A stretch of DNA of 64,000 nt from Mycolicibacterium iranicum (GTDB taxonomy: Bacteria > Actinomycetota > Actinomycetes > Mycobacteriales > Mycobacteriaceae). Shown here piece by piece: positions 33,055 to 41,949 of the stretch. The stretch covers positions 176,676 to 240,675 of the forward strand of contig NZ_LQPC01000029.1 in NCBI RefSeq assembly GCF_002101705.1, written 5' to 3'. Every line of letters starts with the position of its first letter. The stretch's first letter is position 1. The notes below the pieces were generated by a model. The model was not told the DNA's origin and made no database searches. It worked only from the letters and a program-made list of their open reading frames with translations. The position numbers and the translations under genes are program-made.

Positions 33055-34410
33055 ATGGATACCGTCACGCAGCTGTCCGATCAGTACGTCCAACTCGCCG
33101 ACGATCTCGCGCGTAAGGGCGTCAGATATGCCGTAGGCAGCTGGATCGATGTCTTGGGCAGGCCGAAGTCCAAGGTCGTACCGATCGACCACCTACCGAA
33201 TCTGATCGCCGGATCCGAGCGGTACACGCCCCGGGGCATGGGCGGGATTGGCCGGATGAACCCTGTCGAGGACGAAGTCGTCGGCCTCCCGGATCCGAAT
33301 ACCCTACGGATTCTTCCCTGGGACCGGCGATTCGCATGGATGATCGCCGATATGCACCAGGGTGGCCGCGAGCCGTTCGCCCTCTGCCCACGCTCGGCTC
33401 TCAAGCGGCAGGTCGCCGAGGCAGCAAGCATGGGCTTCGTCTGCCAGCTCGGAATCGAGCCGGAGTTCTACGTCTTCCGTCCGGAATCGCTGACACAGGG
33501 ACACCTCGAGCCCATCGCACCGAGCGGGCGCCTACAGCCCACACCCGCGTATGACGTCGAGGTGACGCTGGATGCGATGCCCTTCCTGGACCGGGTCACG
33601 AGGTATATGACGGAATTGGAGTTCGGCCTGTTCAGCTTCGACGCCGAAGGTGGCGAAGGACAGTATGAGTTCGACTTTGCACACGCCGAAGTCGTCGACT
33701 CAGCCGACCGGATGACCTTGTTCCGCACCCTCGTCAAACAGGCCGCCAAAGAGGAGGGCTTGGTCGCGACGTTCATGCCGAAGCCCTTCGCCGAACTCTG
33801 GGGCTCAGGAGCGCATTTCAACATGAGCTTGGAGGATCGACACAGCGGTGAGAATGTCTTCAAGACCGGCACGGGCAGTTCCGGCTGGCGCAAGGAAGCT
33901 CTGCATTTCGCCGGCGGAGTCCTGAAACACGCGAAAGCACTTGCGGCCCTGTCGAATCCCACCACAAACTCCTACCGCCGACTGGTGCCACGGTTGGCAG
34001 ACGGAAACTTCTCCTGGGCGCCGACGAAGATCAGCTACGGTCACAACAACCGGTCATGCATGCTGCGTCTGCCCGACAATCGTCCGGCGATCGAGAACCG
34101 CAGCGTGGACGCGGCGGCCAACACTTACCTCACCGCGGCATTCATGCTCGCTGCCGGACTCGAGGGCATCCGTGACGGCATCGATCCTGGCCAGCCTCAG
34201 GACACATTGTCTTACACCGACGATCGCATCGACGTCATGCCCCGCACCCTCATCGACGCCGTTGAAGCATTCGAGGCGGACTCGCTGACCTACAGTGTGT
34301 TCCCCGAAGCCTTCGTCCGCGATTACACAGAGATGAAGCGCGGCGAATGGCATCGTGACCACGCCGAGGTCAGTGACCGTGAGCGCCACTACTACCTGCT
34401 GAATCTATGA
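33055..34410 (+). CDS. glutamine synthetase family gamma-glutamyl ligase (GlnT/GMAS/PuuA-like)
   Basis: Glutamine-synthetase-fold ligase of 451 residues, which would join the gamma-carboxyl of glutamate to an amine using ATP. The metal and substrate motifs are QLGIEPEFYVF, EGGEGQYEFDFAHAE and GSGAHFNMSLED, with NSYRRLVP and NRSCMLRLPDNRPAIENRS later. The C-terminal MKRGEWHRDHAEVSDRERHYYLLNL resembles GlnT and gamma-glutamylmethylamide synthetase. It lacks the adenylylation-type C terminus of GlnA1. The next gene encodes a gamma-glutamyl hydrolase, giving the PuuA-PuuD type pair: glutamylate a substrate, process it, release glutamate. The amine substrate is unknown. Confidence 0.86.
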   Translation: MDTVTQLSDQYVQLADDLARKGVRYAVGSWIDVLGRPKSKVVPIDHLPNLIAGSERYTPRGMGGIGRMNPVEDEVVGLPDPNTLRILPWDRRFAWMIADMHQGGREPFALCPRSALKRQVAEAASMGFVCQLGIEPEFYVFRPESLTQGHLEPIAPSGRLQPTPAYDVEVTLDAMPFLDRVTRYMTELEFGLFSFDAEGGEGQYEFDFAHAEVVDSADRMTLFRTLVKQAAKEEGLVATFMPKPFAELWGSGAHFNMSLEDRHSGENVFKTGTGSSGWRKEALHFAGGVLKHAKALAALSNPTTNSYRRLVPRLADGNFSWAPTKISYGHNNRSCMLRLPDNRPAIENRSVDAAANTYLTAAFMLAAGLEGIRDGIDPGQPQDTLSYTDDRIDVMPRTLIDAVEAFEADSLTYSVFPEAFVRDYTEMKRGEWHRDHAEVSDRERHYYLLNL

Positions 34411-35087
34411 CGATCATCGGCATCACAGTCGGAAGCACCGAAAAACCCTCCGTGGTGGGCGCCTACGTCAAGGCGGTGATGTTCGCAGGGGGGACGCCAC
34501 TACTGCTGCCCACCATTGTGGAGGGCGATGACACTGTCGCCGAGGCAATCTCGCGAGTGGATGCGCTGCTGCTCTCCGGTGGCGGCGATATTCATCCTGA
34601 GGAATACGGGGAGCGCGTGCGAGTCACCCTTGACGCAGTCGACCGACACCGTGATCACGTGGAGCGGTGCGCCGTGCGGGCTGCGATGTCCAACGGTCAG
34701 CGGATCCTCGGTGTGTGCCGGGGCGCCCAGATGCTGGCCGTGGCCACCGGCGGCACGCTGATCCAGGACCTTGCGGTCGAAGGCTTCTTCGGTCACATGG
34801 ACCACCGCCACGACCGCGGCTACGCCACGCTGCGTCACGGAATCAAAGCGGAGGTCGGGTCACGGGCCGAGACCAGCTTGGACGGCAGCACGGAGATCAA
34901 CTCACATCACCACCAGGCCATCCGCCACACCGGCGACGTGCTGCACGCGACCGCGTGGGCCACCGATGGCGTGATCGAAGCAGTCGAAGGTCCGAATCTT
35001 CTCGGGCTGCAATGGCATCCAGAAACACTCTTCACCAACGACAATCGTCACCACGAGCCATTTCGGTGGCTCGTGCAGGGCGAGTAA
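34407..35087 (+). CDS. gamma-glutamyl hydrolase, class I amidotransferase fold (peptidase C26, PuuD-like)
   Basis: Glutamine-amidotransferase-fold hydrolase of 226 residues. The nucleophile is Cys104 in LGVCRGAQML, with His204 and Glu206 in LQWHPE completing the triad. LLLSGGGDIHPEEYGE and EINSHHHQAIRH are typical of the PuuD/PatD group that removes glutamate from gamma-glutamyl amides. Its ATG overlaps the ligase stop by 4 bases, so the two are translationally coupled. The substrate would be the product of the ligase pathway. Confidence 0.88.
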   Translation: MTIIGITVGSTEKPSVVGAYVKAVMFAGGTPLLLPTIVEGDDTVAEAISRVDALLLSGGGDIHPEEYGERVRVTLDAVDRHRDHVERCAVRAAMSNGQRILGVCRGAQMLAVATGGTLIQDLAVEGFFGHMDHRHDRGYATLRHGIKAEVGSRAETSLDGSTEINSHHHQAIRHTGDVLHATAWATDGVIEAVEGPNLLGLQWHPETLFTNDNRHHEPFRWLVQGE

Positions 35088-35098
35088 GCGAGCAACTC

Positions 35099-36595
35099 AT
35101 GGGTCTTCTCAACAGCTCTCAGTCACATCCCGGTTCCCTCCCCACTAAGGACCGAGCGGGGCGCATCGAGCAGTACGGCATCGACTTCATCCCGGAAGAG
35201 GAGCGCCGATCCTCGCCTCGGAATGTCAGCAGCATCTTGTTCGGAGGCTCGCTGACCTTCAGCGTGATCGTCATCGGCTGGTTCCCGATCACTTTCGGGC
35301 TGAGCTGGTGGCAGGCGGCGTCGGCGGTCATCGTGGGCTCGACGATGGGTGCCGCTCTTCTCGCACCGACTGGTTTGTTGGGTCCTCGGACGGGAACAAA
35401 CAACCCCGTATCCAGCGGCGCATTCTTCGGTGTGGCTGGCCGACTGATCGGCTCGGTGCTCGAGGGCAGCGCATCGGTGGCTTTCGCGGCGCTGAGTATC
35501 TGGACGGGCGGCGATGCCCTTGCCGGAGCGCTCACTCGGTTCTTCGATCTGCAGAACACCGAGGGCGTGCGCCTCGGCGCCTACGCCGTTCTTGCCGTCG
35601 TCGTCACCACAGTGTCGGTGCTAGGCCACTCGAGCATGGTGTTCTGTCAGAAGTTCATGATCCCGACAGCAGGAACCTGTCTGATTGTCGGAATCTTCGT
35701 CTACGGAGTGGATTTCGACCCCTCCTACGCTGGCACCGGTGACTACGCACTGGGGTCAGTCCACGCAGCCTGGCTGTTGTCGGCCCTCTTGTGCGCTTCT
35801 ACCGTTGCGTCCTACGGCCCCTACGCCGGAGACTGGACGCGGCACATTTCGCCACGGCTACACCCGGACGGCTCCATCCTGCGCGCCATGTTCTTCGGCG
35901 GTCTCTTCGGCATGGGCGGGCCCATCATGTGGGGTGTCTTCACCTCCGCAGCCCTATTCGCGTCTGGCACCCCTGACGCCGACAGTTCCTTCGTGCTCGG
36001 ACTTGTCAACGGCGCGCCCGCCTGGTTCATCCCTGCCTTGATCTATGTGGGGCTGGCGTCGGGAACGGCACAAGCCGTCATCAACACCTACGGGACTGGC
36101 CTCGACACCTCAGCAATCATTCCACGTCTCAACCGCGTCCAGGCCACCCTCGTAGCGTGCGCTTTGGCCACGTCACTGGTGTACCTCGGCCACTTTTACG
36201 CCGCGCTGGCAAACGGTGTCGCAGTGTTCCTCGCGCTGCTAGCCTGCTCGTCCATCCCGTGGATCGTCATCCTGACGATCGGGCACTTTCATCGCCGCGG
36301 CTACTACAACACCGCCGACCTCCAGGTGTTCAACCGAGGAGAGCGCGGCGGGGTCTACTGGTTCACCGGCGGCTTGAACATGGTCGGCGTCGGCGTGTGG
36401 TCACTGTCGGCGGCCGCCGGACTGATGTTCACCAACAACGAGTGGTTCTCCGCACCAGGCGCACGCCTTTTCGGTGGCCTTGATCTCGGCTTCTTGGTTG
36501 CCGGTCTGGTTGCCGCCGTCACCTACCCGCTGGCCCTCCGTGCCTTCCCAGAACCGCCGGAGCTCTTCGCGCCGGACGCCGTCACCGCACGCTGA
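35099..36595 (+). CDS. NCS1-family permease (purine/cytosine/hydantoin transporter type)
   Basis: Inner-membrane transporter of 498 residues with about 12 hydrophobic segments. The first begins near SILFGGSLTFSVIVIGWFPI, with further clear spans at AASAVIVGSTMGAALLAPTG and LGAYAVLAVVVTTVSVLG. The N-terminal GIDFIPEEERRSSPRNV followed by these spans is the nucleobase:cation symporter-1 pattern. Members carry cytosine, uracil, allantoin, hydantoins or thiamin precursors, usually with Na+ or H+. It starts 11 bases after the hydrolase stop and is therefore the likely uptake step of the cluster. The probable cargo is a small nitrogen compound, ring-shaped or ureide-like; this is inferred. Confidence 0.85.
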   Translation: MGLLNSSQSHPGSLPTKDRAGRIEQYGIDFIPEEERRSSPRNVSSILFGGSLTFSVIVIGWFPITFGLSWWQAASAVIVGSTMGAALLAPTGLLGPRTGTNNPVSSGAFFGVAGRLIGSVLEGSASVAFAALSIWTGGDALAGALTRFFDLQNTEGVRLGAYAVLAVVVTTVSVLGHSSMVFCQKFMIPTAGTCLIVGIFVYGVDFDPSYAGTGDYALGSVHAAWLLSALLCASTVASYGPYAGDWTRHISPRLHPDGSILRAMFFGGLFGMGGPIMWGVFTSAALFASGTPDADSSFVLGLVNGAPAWFIPALIYVGLASGTAQAVINTYGTGLDTSAIIPRLNRVQATLVACALATSLVYLGHFYAALANGVAVFLALLACSSIPWIVILTIGHFHRRGYYNTADLQVFNRGERGGVYWFTGGLNMVGVGVWSLSAAAGLMFTNNEWFSAPGARLFGGLDLGFLVAGLVAAVTYPLALRAFPEPPELFAPDAVTAR

Positions 36596-36651
36596 TGATT
36601 GCGGTAGTGGATTCTGACATCATGGGAGTCCCCGCGGTCGAGGAGGCGAGC

Positions 36652-37665
36652 ATGGTGGTGACAATTCGTGATGTCGCAGCGGCCGCCGGCGTCTCGCCGA
36701 CGACGGTCTCCCACGTCCTGAGCAATCAGGGGCGAATCGGTGAGGACACGCGCCGACGCGTCCTCGATATCGCTGCCGAGCTCGGCTACCGCGCCAATGT
36801 CCATGCGCAGCAACTCAAGACAAACCGCAGTCGCACCTTTGCTATCCAGGTCGCCCCTTTTGACACGGAGAGCAAATCGAGCATGCTCATTCCCAACTCC
36901 GAGTACTTCCTCGAGGTACTCAACGGGGCCTCCGACGAGGCAGAACGGAATGGCTATGCGCTCGTTCTCGCGCCTCCCGGTGTGGGCCCCAGGGCCATCA
37001 GCGCGTTCGCGGTCGACGGCGCGATCATCGTCGACCCGCACGGCGACGAAGGACTGCTGGATCCGGAGTGGACGGCGACCCATCCCGTCGTCACCGCCGG
37101 CCGCACGGCCGGACGTCAAGCGGGCAGCCACGTCGTAGACAACGACCACCGCGCCGCGGCGTCGGGAGTGTTCGAGCATTTTTGGGATCAGGGCTACCGC
37201 CGTCCCGCCGCCGTCATAACCGATCTCGCCCGCTCCTACACGCGCGATGTCATCGACGGTTACCGGGACTGGGCGGCACGCCGTGGGATCGAACCCGTGT
37301 GGCTCGAGACCGGTTCACACCGTTCGGCGAAGGCAGCCCTGCGTGAGCTGCTGGACTCACCCACGCCACCTGATGCGATCTACTGCGGCTCAGACGACAT
37401 CGCCCTCGACATCCTCCACGAGGCCGCGCGTCTGAACATCATGGTTCCGAATGACTTGGGCGTGTGCAGCTGTGTCGACAGCAGCACTTTCAACCTGACG
37501 ACACCGGAACTCAGCGGAGTCTTCTGTAACCCGCGCACCATTGGAGCGCAGTCGGTGTCGCTGCTCATCGCACTGCTCGAAGGTGACGACTCGTCCGACC
37601 AGACGATCATCGTGCCCACCGAATTGCGTGTACGCCGTTCGACCTTGCGCCCGCTGCAAAGCTAG
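36652..37665 (+). CDS. LacI-family transcriptional regulator
   Basis: LacI-type repressor of 337 residues. The DNA-binding domain is VTIRDVAAAAGVSPTTVSHV, followed by the hinge helix region ELGYRANVHAQQLKTNRS. A periplasmic-binding-like ligand domain follows (DGAIIVDPHGDEG; AVITDLARSYTRDV; DAIYCGSDDIALDIL). I chose the ATG at 36652 because GAGGAGG lies 6 bases upstream; an ATG at 36595 overlapping the permease stop has no clear site. It lies inside the cluster it probably controls, with candidate operators at 31702 and 37705. The ligand is unknown. Confidence 0.88.
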   Translation: MVVTIRDVAAAAGVSPTTVSHVLSNQGRIGEDTRRRVLDIAAELGYRANVHAQQLKTNRSRTFAIQVAPFDTESKSSMLIPNSEYFLEVLNGASDEAERNGYALVLAPPGVGPRAISAFAVDGAIIVDPHGDEGLLDPEWTATHPVVTAGRTAGRQAGSHVVDNDHRAAASGVFEHFWDQGYRRPAAVITDLARSYTRDVIDGYRDWAARRGIEPVWLETGSHRSAKAALRELLDSPTPPDAIYCGSDDIALDILHEAARLNIMVPNDLGVCSCVDSSTFNLTTPELSGVFCNPRTIGAQSVSLLIALLEGDDSSDQTIIVPTELRVRRSTLRPLQS

Positions 37666-37704
37666 TCATTTCCGCATACCCGTGCCTAGCTGAATCCGCA
37701 CCCT

Positions 37705-37719
37705 GCAAAAACCTTTTGC
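37705..37719. promoter_or_regulatory. GCAAAA-N3-TTTTGC inverted repeat upstream of the flavoprotein
   Basis: Perfect 6-base arms with a 3-base spacer, ending 14 bases before the ATG of the flavoprotein gene and just upstream of its ribosome site (ATAGGAG). It lies downstream of the LacI gene. The shape is similar to, but not the same as, the AAAACGTTTT sites at 31702, so it may be a second operator of the same LacI protein. Confidence 0.42.
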
Positions 37720-37733
37720 CATAGGAGAATTCC

Positions 37734-38420
37734 ATGAAGACCCTCATCATCAGCGCCAGTCCCCGCGAGGATGGCAACTCACACGTCCTGGCGCACGCGG
37801 CCGCAGAAGGCGCGCGGGCGGCCGGACAGACCGTTGATCACGTGTTCCTTGACGACTATGTCCGGCGGATGCTGGATAACTGCCGCAAGTGCCGACGCGC
37901 GGAGGACCGCATGTGTTCTCTGGACGACCGGTACGGCGAGTTGCTCGTCGATCGGATGCTGCCAGCCGACGGCATCATCTATGCGATGCCGCTCTACTTC
38001 TATGGCATGCCCGGCCGACTCAAGACTGTGTTCGACCGCCTGTTCTGCTACACAGCCAACAGCGCGCCACAGCAAGATCTCGTCGTCGAGGGCATCATGC
38101 ACAAGAAGGTCGGCGTGCTGATCTCTTGCGAGGAAAGCTATCTCGGCGCTACTCAGGGTGTGATCGCGCAGTTCCAGGAACTTACCCGATACCTGAATCA
38201 AGACCTCGTAGGTGTCGTCGTCGGCAATGGGAACAGCCGTGGCGAGATCGTTCGCGATCCGAGCGATCCGGTGTCTCGTGCACAGAAGTTGGCAGCGATG
38301 TTGTACGACACTCGCGTCACCGACTACCGACTCAACACCGTTCGCTCCAACCGCGTTTGGGAGAGCCTCGCGGCGGAACCACTCGCGCAGTCAGAGATGT
38401 CCGCGGGTCAAGTCCGGTGA
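37734..38420 (+). CDS. flavodoxin-like NAD(P)H:FMN oxidoreductase with Cys-rich loop
   Basis: Flavodoxin-fold protein of 228 residues. TLIISASPREDGNSHVLA is the FMN phosphate loop and DGIIYAMPLYFYGMPGRLKTVFDR is the second FMN site, as in NADPH-dependent FMN reductases. Between them LDNCRKCRRAEDRMCSLDD has three cysteines in a C-x2-C-x7-C pattern, like iron-sulfur flavoproteins, though a full cluster would need a fourth ligand. It has a strong ribosome site and its own candidate operator. In the cluster it may reduce an intermediate or supply reduced flavin; there is no monooxygenase partner beside it. Confidence 0.83.
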   Translation: MKTLIISASPREDGNSHVLAHAAAEGARAAGQTVDHVFLDDYVRRMLDNCRKCRRAEDRMCSLDDRYGELLVDRMLPADGIIYAMPLYFYGMPGRLKTVFDRLFCYTANSAPQQDLVVEGIMHKKVGVLISCEESYLGATQGVIAQFQELTRYLNQDLVGVVVGNGNSRGEIVRDPSDPVSRAQKLAAMLYDTRVTDYRLNTVRSNRVWESLAAEPLAQSEMSAGQVR

Positions 38421-38836
38421 CGTGGGTTGGAAGGCCCGAGCACCAGGCACCGCGTCAGCGCGAATTGCATTCAGGGTGGAAGACGATCGGCGTCGTCGTA
38501 CCCGCGTGTTGTTCCGAGGTCGAGCTACGCCAGCTCGTCGCCGACCACGTCCGCGTGGTCGCGACCGATGCCGGCGAGTTCGTGCAGGCGGTCACCGTGG
38601 GCCGGTGCATCGTACTGTCAGAGGACCACCACCGCTGCGAAGTCTCCTATCTGCCAGGCCCGCCGGGCACGTTCCCGACCTCCATGGGCGTGAGGTCCGG
38701 CGTCTTGACCGACCCGACGGCCCGCCAACGCTTAGGACCGATCCGCAAAGACGACACAGTAATGCCGACGGTATATGAATCTCGCCGAAGCCCTTCCCGC
38801 ATAATTCATCCACATCATGTCACTCGCACTGAGTAA
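38417..38836 (+). CDS. hypothetical protein, 139 residues
   Basis: The GTG start overlaps the flavoprotein stop by 4 bases (GTGA), which favours a real coupled gene. Codons through the middle are strongly G/C at the third base and give a plausible sequence (VVVPACCSEVELRQLVADHV, GRCIVLSEDHHRCEVSYLPG). The last 25 residues look less like coding DNA (ESRRSPSRIIHPHHVTRTE). I recognise no domain. It may be a small protein of the LacI cluster or a decaying gene. Confidence 0.45.
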   Translation: MTWVGRPEHQAPRQRELHSGWKTIGVVVPACCSEVELRQLVADHVRVVATDAGEFVQAVTVGRCIVLSEDHHRCEVSYLPGPPGTFPTSMGVRSGVLTDPTARQRLGPIRKDDTVMPTVYESRRSPSRIIHPHHVTRTE

Positions 38837-38868
38837 CACCCTCCTCGAGAATCACCAACGGACGCCCA

Positions 38869-39537
38869 TCATCCGATCACGCCTCGTCGGGTGAGGTGGT
38901 CGATCAGCGGGCCCGCGGCGGCACAGAGGTGTTCCGACATGGCGGCGCGCGCCGCGTCGCCGTCGCGGTCTTTGAGCGCATCCAGGACCACCCGGTGGTC
39001 GCGCATCGAGTGCGCGGGCCAACCCTCGACCGTCGGGTAGACCGATTCCAGCGCGAACCTGGTGATCTGACCCATCAGCTGAGCGAGTTTCGGCGACCCC
39101 GCTGCAACGTTGACGCCGCGATGGAACGCGTGGTTGAGCCGGACCGCCGCCTCATGATCGTTGCCTGCATACGCCACCTCCAGTTGATCCTGGATGAGCC
39201 CCAATTCATGCAGTTCGTCATCGGTGATGCGCTCGGCGGCACGGCTGGCGAGTTCACCGCCGATGTGGGCCTGAACGTCGGAGACATCGGCGATGTCGCG
39301 CTTCGTGATGGGCAGCACGACGAACCCACGACGCGGCAACAGGTTGAGCAGGCCCTCGGCGCGCAGCCCGAACAGTGCCTCGCGCACCGGGGTGACGCTG
39401 ATTCCGAGTTCGTCGGCCAGCTGTTCGAGCCGAATGTACTTGCCCGCCGGATAAATTCCGTCGAAGATGCGACGGCGCACGAACCGGGCGACGTCCTCGG
39501 CGAGCTGCGGCCGGGCCGCGAATTCGGGAATGCTCAT
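38869..39537 (-). CDS. GntR-family regulator (FCD subfamily)
   Basis: Regulator of 222 residues. The winged helix reads DVARFVRRRIFDGIYPAG, then LEQLADELGISVTPVREALF and GLLNLLPRRGFVVLPI. The FCD domain has HEAAVRLNHAFHRGV and, later, MRDHRVVLDALKDRD, giving the usual metal and ligand residues. It lies 4 bases downstream of the acyl-CoA dehydrogenase gene as the last gene of a leftward operon that begins at 42698. The palindrome at 42737-42755 in front of that operon is a good candidate for its binding site. Confidence 0.87.
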   Translation of the reverse strand: MSIPEFAARPQLAEDVARFVRRRIFDGIYPAGKYIRLEQLADELGISVTPVREALFGLRAEGLLNLLPRRGFVVLPITKRDIADVSDVQAHIGGELASRAAERITDDELHELGLIQDQLEVAYAGNDHEAAVRLNHAFHRGVNVAAGSPKLAQLMGQITRFALESVYPTVEGWPAHSMRDHRVVLDALKDRDGDAARAAMSEHLCAAAGPLIDHLTRRGVIG

Positions 39538-39541
39538 CGGC

Positions 39542-40735
39542 CTAGACCCGGTAGTCCGCCAGCAGCCGCTTACTGATGATGTTCTTCTGGATCTCGCTGG
39601 TGCCTTCGCCGATCAACAGGAACGGAGCGTCGCGCATCAACCGCTCGATCTCATACTCTTTGGAGTAGCCGTATCCGCCATGGATGCGGAAACTCTGCTG
39701 GGTGACCTCGGCGCACACCTCACTGGCGAAGAACTTCGCCATCCCCGCGGCGACGTCGTTGCGTTCACCGGAGTCCTTGAGCCTGGCCGCGTTGACCATC
39801 ATCAGGTGTGCAGCCTCGACTTTGGTTGCCATTTCGGCCAACTGGAAGGCGATCGCCTGGTGCTCGGCGATCGGCTTGCCGAAGGTGGTGCGCTGCTGGG
39901 CGTAGCGGACGGCCAACTCGAAGGCTCGGACACCGACCCCGCAGGCTCGCGCCGACACGTTGACCCGACCCACCTCGACGCCGTCCATCATTTGGAAGAA
40001 GCCCTGCCCCGGCGCCTCTCCAAGGATGTCTGAAGCCTTGGCCTGATAGCCGTCGAAGATCAGCTCGGTGGTGTCGATGCCCTTGTAGCCCAGCTTGTCG
40101 AGCTTGCCCGGGATCGTCAGTCCCGGCACGACTTCGCCGAAGCCGGCGGGCTTTTCGACCAGGAATGCGGTGAGGTTGCGGTGGGGCTTGTCGGCGCCCT
40201 CGTCGGTGCGCACCAGAGCCGCCACCAGGGTCGAGCTCCCCCCGTTGGTGAGCCACATCTTCTGGCCGTCGATGGTGTAGGTGCCGTCACCGTTGGATTT
40301 TGCGCGGGTCCGGATGGCCGCGACGTCGGATCCCAGCTCCGGCTCCGACATCGAGAACGCGCCGCGCGTCTCACCGGTTGCCATCCGCGGCAGGTAGTGA
40401 CTCTTCTGCGCTTCGGTGCCGTGCTGACGGATCATGTAGGCAACGATGAAGTGGGTGTTGATGACTCCCGAGACGCTCATCCAGCCGCGGGCCAATTCCT
40501 CGACGCACAGCGCGTAGGTGAGCAGCGACTCCCCCAGCCCGCCGAACTCCTCGGGAATCATCAGACCGAACAGTCCCATCTCGCGCATCGCGTCGACGAT
40601 CGCCTGCGGATAGGTGTCGGCGTGCTCCAGCTCCTGCGCCGTCGGGATGACCTCCTTGTCAACGAATTGTCTTACAGTCGAAACAATTTCGGTCTGAAAC
40701 TCGGTGAGCCCCAGGGTCTGCGCAAGTCTGGTCAT
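39542..40735 (-). CDS. acyl-CoA dehydrogenase
   Basis: Homotetramer-type FAD acyl-CoA dehydrogenase of 397 residues. It has FSMSEPELGSDVAAIRT, KMWLTNGGSSTLVAALV, RTTFGKPIAEHQAIAFQLAE and HGGYGYSKEYEIERLMRD, and the final GEGTSEIQKNIISK keeps the catalytic Glu. I chose the ATG at 40735, which overlaps the thiolase stop (ATGA). It is the third gene of the leftward operon: FabG-like SDR, thiolase, this enzyme, GntR. The divergent operon starts with another acyl-CoA dehydrogenase. Confidence 0.89.
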   Translation of the reverse strand: MTRLAQTLGLTEFQTEIVSTVRQFVDKEVIPTAQELEHADTYPQAIVDAMREMGLFGLMIPEEFGGLGESLLTYALCVEELARGWMSVSGVINTHFIVAYMIRQHGTEAQKSHYLPRMATGETRGAFSMSEPELGSDVAAIRTRAKSNGDGTYTIDGQKMWLTNGGSSTLVAALVRTDEGADKPHRNLTAFLVEKPAGFGEVVPGLTIPGKLDKLGYKGIDTTELIFDGYQAKASDILGEAPGQGFFQMMDGVEVGRVNVSARACGVGVRAFELAVRYAQQRTTFGKPIAEHQAIAFQLAEMATKVEAAHLMMVNAARLKDSGERNDVAAGMAKFFASEVCAEVTQQSFRIHGGYGYSKEYEIERLMRDAPFLLIGEGTSEIQKNIISKRLLADYRV

Positions 40736-41949
40736 CGCCCCACCCTCTCGAAGACGGCGGCCAGGCCCTGCCCGCCGCCGATGCACATTGTCTCCAGGCC
40801 ATACCTGCCGTCGCGCCGGTCCAGTTCGCGCGCCAGCGTCGCAAGCATCCGGCCGCCCGTCGCCCCGACAGGATGTCCGAGCGAGATCCCGGAGCCGTGC
40901 ACATTGGTGCGCTCCAGATCGTGGTCGGTGAACTTCCATTCGCGCATGCAGGCCAGGGCTTGCGCGGCGAACGCCTCGTTGAGCTCGATGAGGTCGATGT
41001 CGGCGAGGCTGAGGCCGGCTCTGGCGAGTGCGATCTCGGTGGCTGGCACCGGTCCGATACCCATGATGTTGGGCGCGACGCCGGCCACACCCCACGAGAC
41101 GATCCGCACCAGTGGTTCCAACCCCAGCTCGGCGGCTTTCTCCGGTGTCGTCACCATGCACATGGAGGCGGCGTCATTCTGCCCGCTGGAGTTTCCCGCC
41201 GTCACCGTCGCCTCCGGATCAGTCTTGGCGAGAACGGGTTTGAGCTTGGCGAGCGCGTCCACCGAGGTGTCTGCGCGCGGATGCTCGTCGGTGTCGATCA
41301 CCTGCTCACCGGATCGGTCGCTGACCGTCACCGGCACGATCGTCTCCGCCAGCAGACCTTCTTCTTGCGCGGCGACGGCTTTCTGATGGGACCGTACGGC
41401 GAGTTCATCCTGCTCCTGGCGCGGGATGTCGTATTGACGGCGCAAGTTCTCGGCGGTCTCCAGCATCCCCCCGGGGACGGGATAGTGCTTACCGCCCGCG
41501 GTCGTTCGGCCCCGGGCCAGTGCGTCGTGCACGGTGACGCCGGTCCTCGCCCCGCCCCAGCGCATGTCCGTCGAGTGGAACACCACATTGCTCATCGACT
41601 CGGCGCCGCCGGCAACGACGAGATCGTTGTTGCCACTTGCCACGTGCAGCGCCGCCTGGATGACCGCCTGCAGCCCCGACCCGCAGCGGCGGTCGATCTG
41701 CATTCCCGGAACAGTCACCGGCAGTCCTGCGTCCAGCGCGATGACGCGGCCTATGGCGGGTGCCTCCATGCTGGGATAGCAGTGACCGACGATGACGTCC
41801 TCGACAGCCTCGGGCGCGACACCTGTTCTGGTGAGCAGCCCCTGCAGCGCGACCACCCCTAGTTCGACAGCGGTCAGGGACTTGAACATCCCGTTGTAGC
41901 GTCCGATCGGGGTACGCACCGGTTCGCAGATGACCGCTTCACGCATCAC
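40732..41949 (-). CDS. acetyl-CoA acyltransferase (thiolase)
   Basis: Thiolase of 405 residues with a complete active site: Cys89 in [32 protein letters not shown] and the second Cys in [10 protein letters not shown]. The N terminus [18 protein letters not shown] is standard. It cleaves a 3-ketoacyl-CoA with CoA. Its end overlaps the acyl-CoA dehydrogenase start, and its start overlaps the SDR stop by 4 bases, so the three steps are translationally coupled as a beta-oxidation set. Confidence 0.9.
   Translation of the reverse strand: MMREAVICEPVRTPIGRYNGMFKSLTAVELGVVALQGLLTRTGVAPEAVEDVIVGHCYPSMEAPAIGRVIALDAGLPVTVPGMQIDRRCGSGLQAVIQAALHVASGNNDLVVAGGAESMSNVVFHSTDMRWGGARTGVTVHDALARGRTTAGGKHYPVPGGMLETAENLRRQYDIPRQEQDELAVRSHQKAVAAQEEGLLAETIVPVTVSDRSGEQVIDTDEHPRADTSVDALAKLKPVLAKTDPEATVTAGNSSGQNDAASMCMVTTPEKAAELGLEPLVRIVSWGVAGVAPNIMGIGPVPATEIALARAGLSLADIDLIELNEAFAAQALACMREWKFTDHDLERTNVHGSGISLGHPVGATGGRMLATLARELDRRDGRYGLETMCIGGGQGLAAVFERVGR

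Noticed and set aside
40660..40680. TTACAGT half-site inside the acyl-CoA dehydrogenase coding region
   Set aside because: No matching second arm and not in a promoter; a chance half-site.
39542..41161. Extension of the acyl-CoA dehydrogenase upstream to 41161
   Set aside because: The added 142 residues are Arg/His-rich antisense-type sequence lying inside the thiolase gene; ATG 40735 gives the normal family length.
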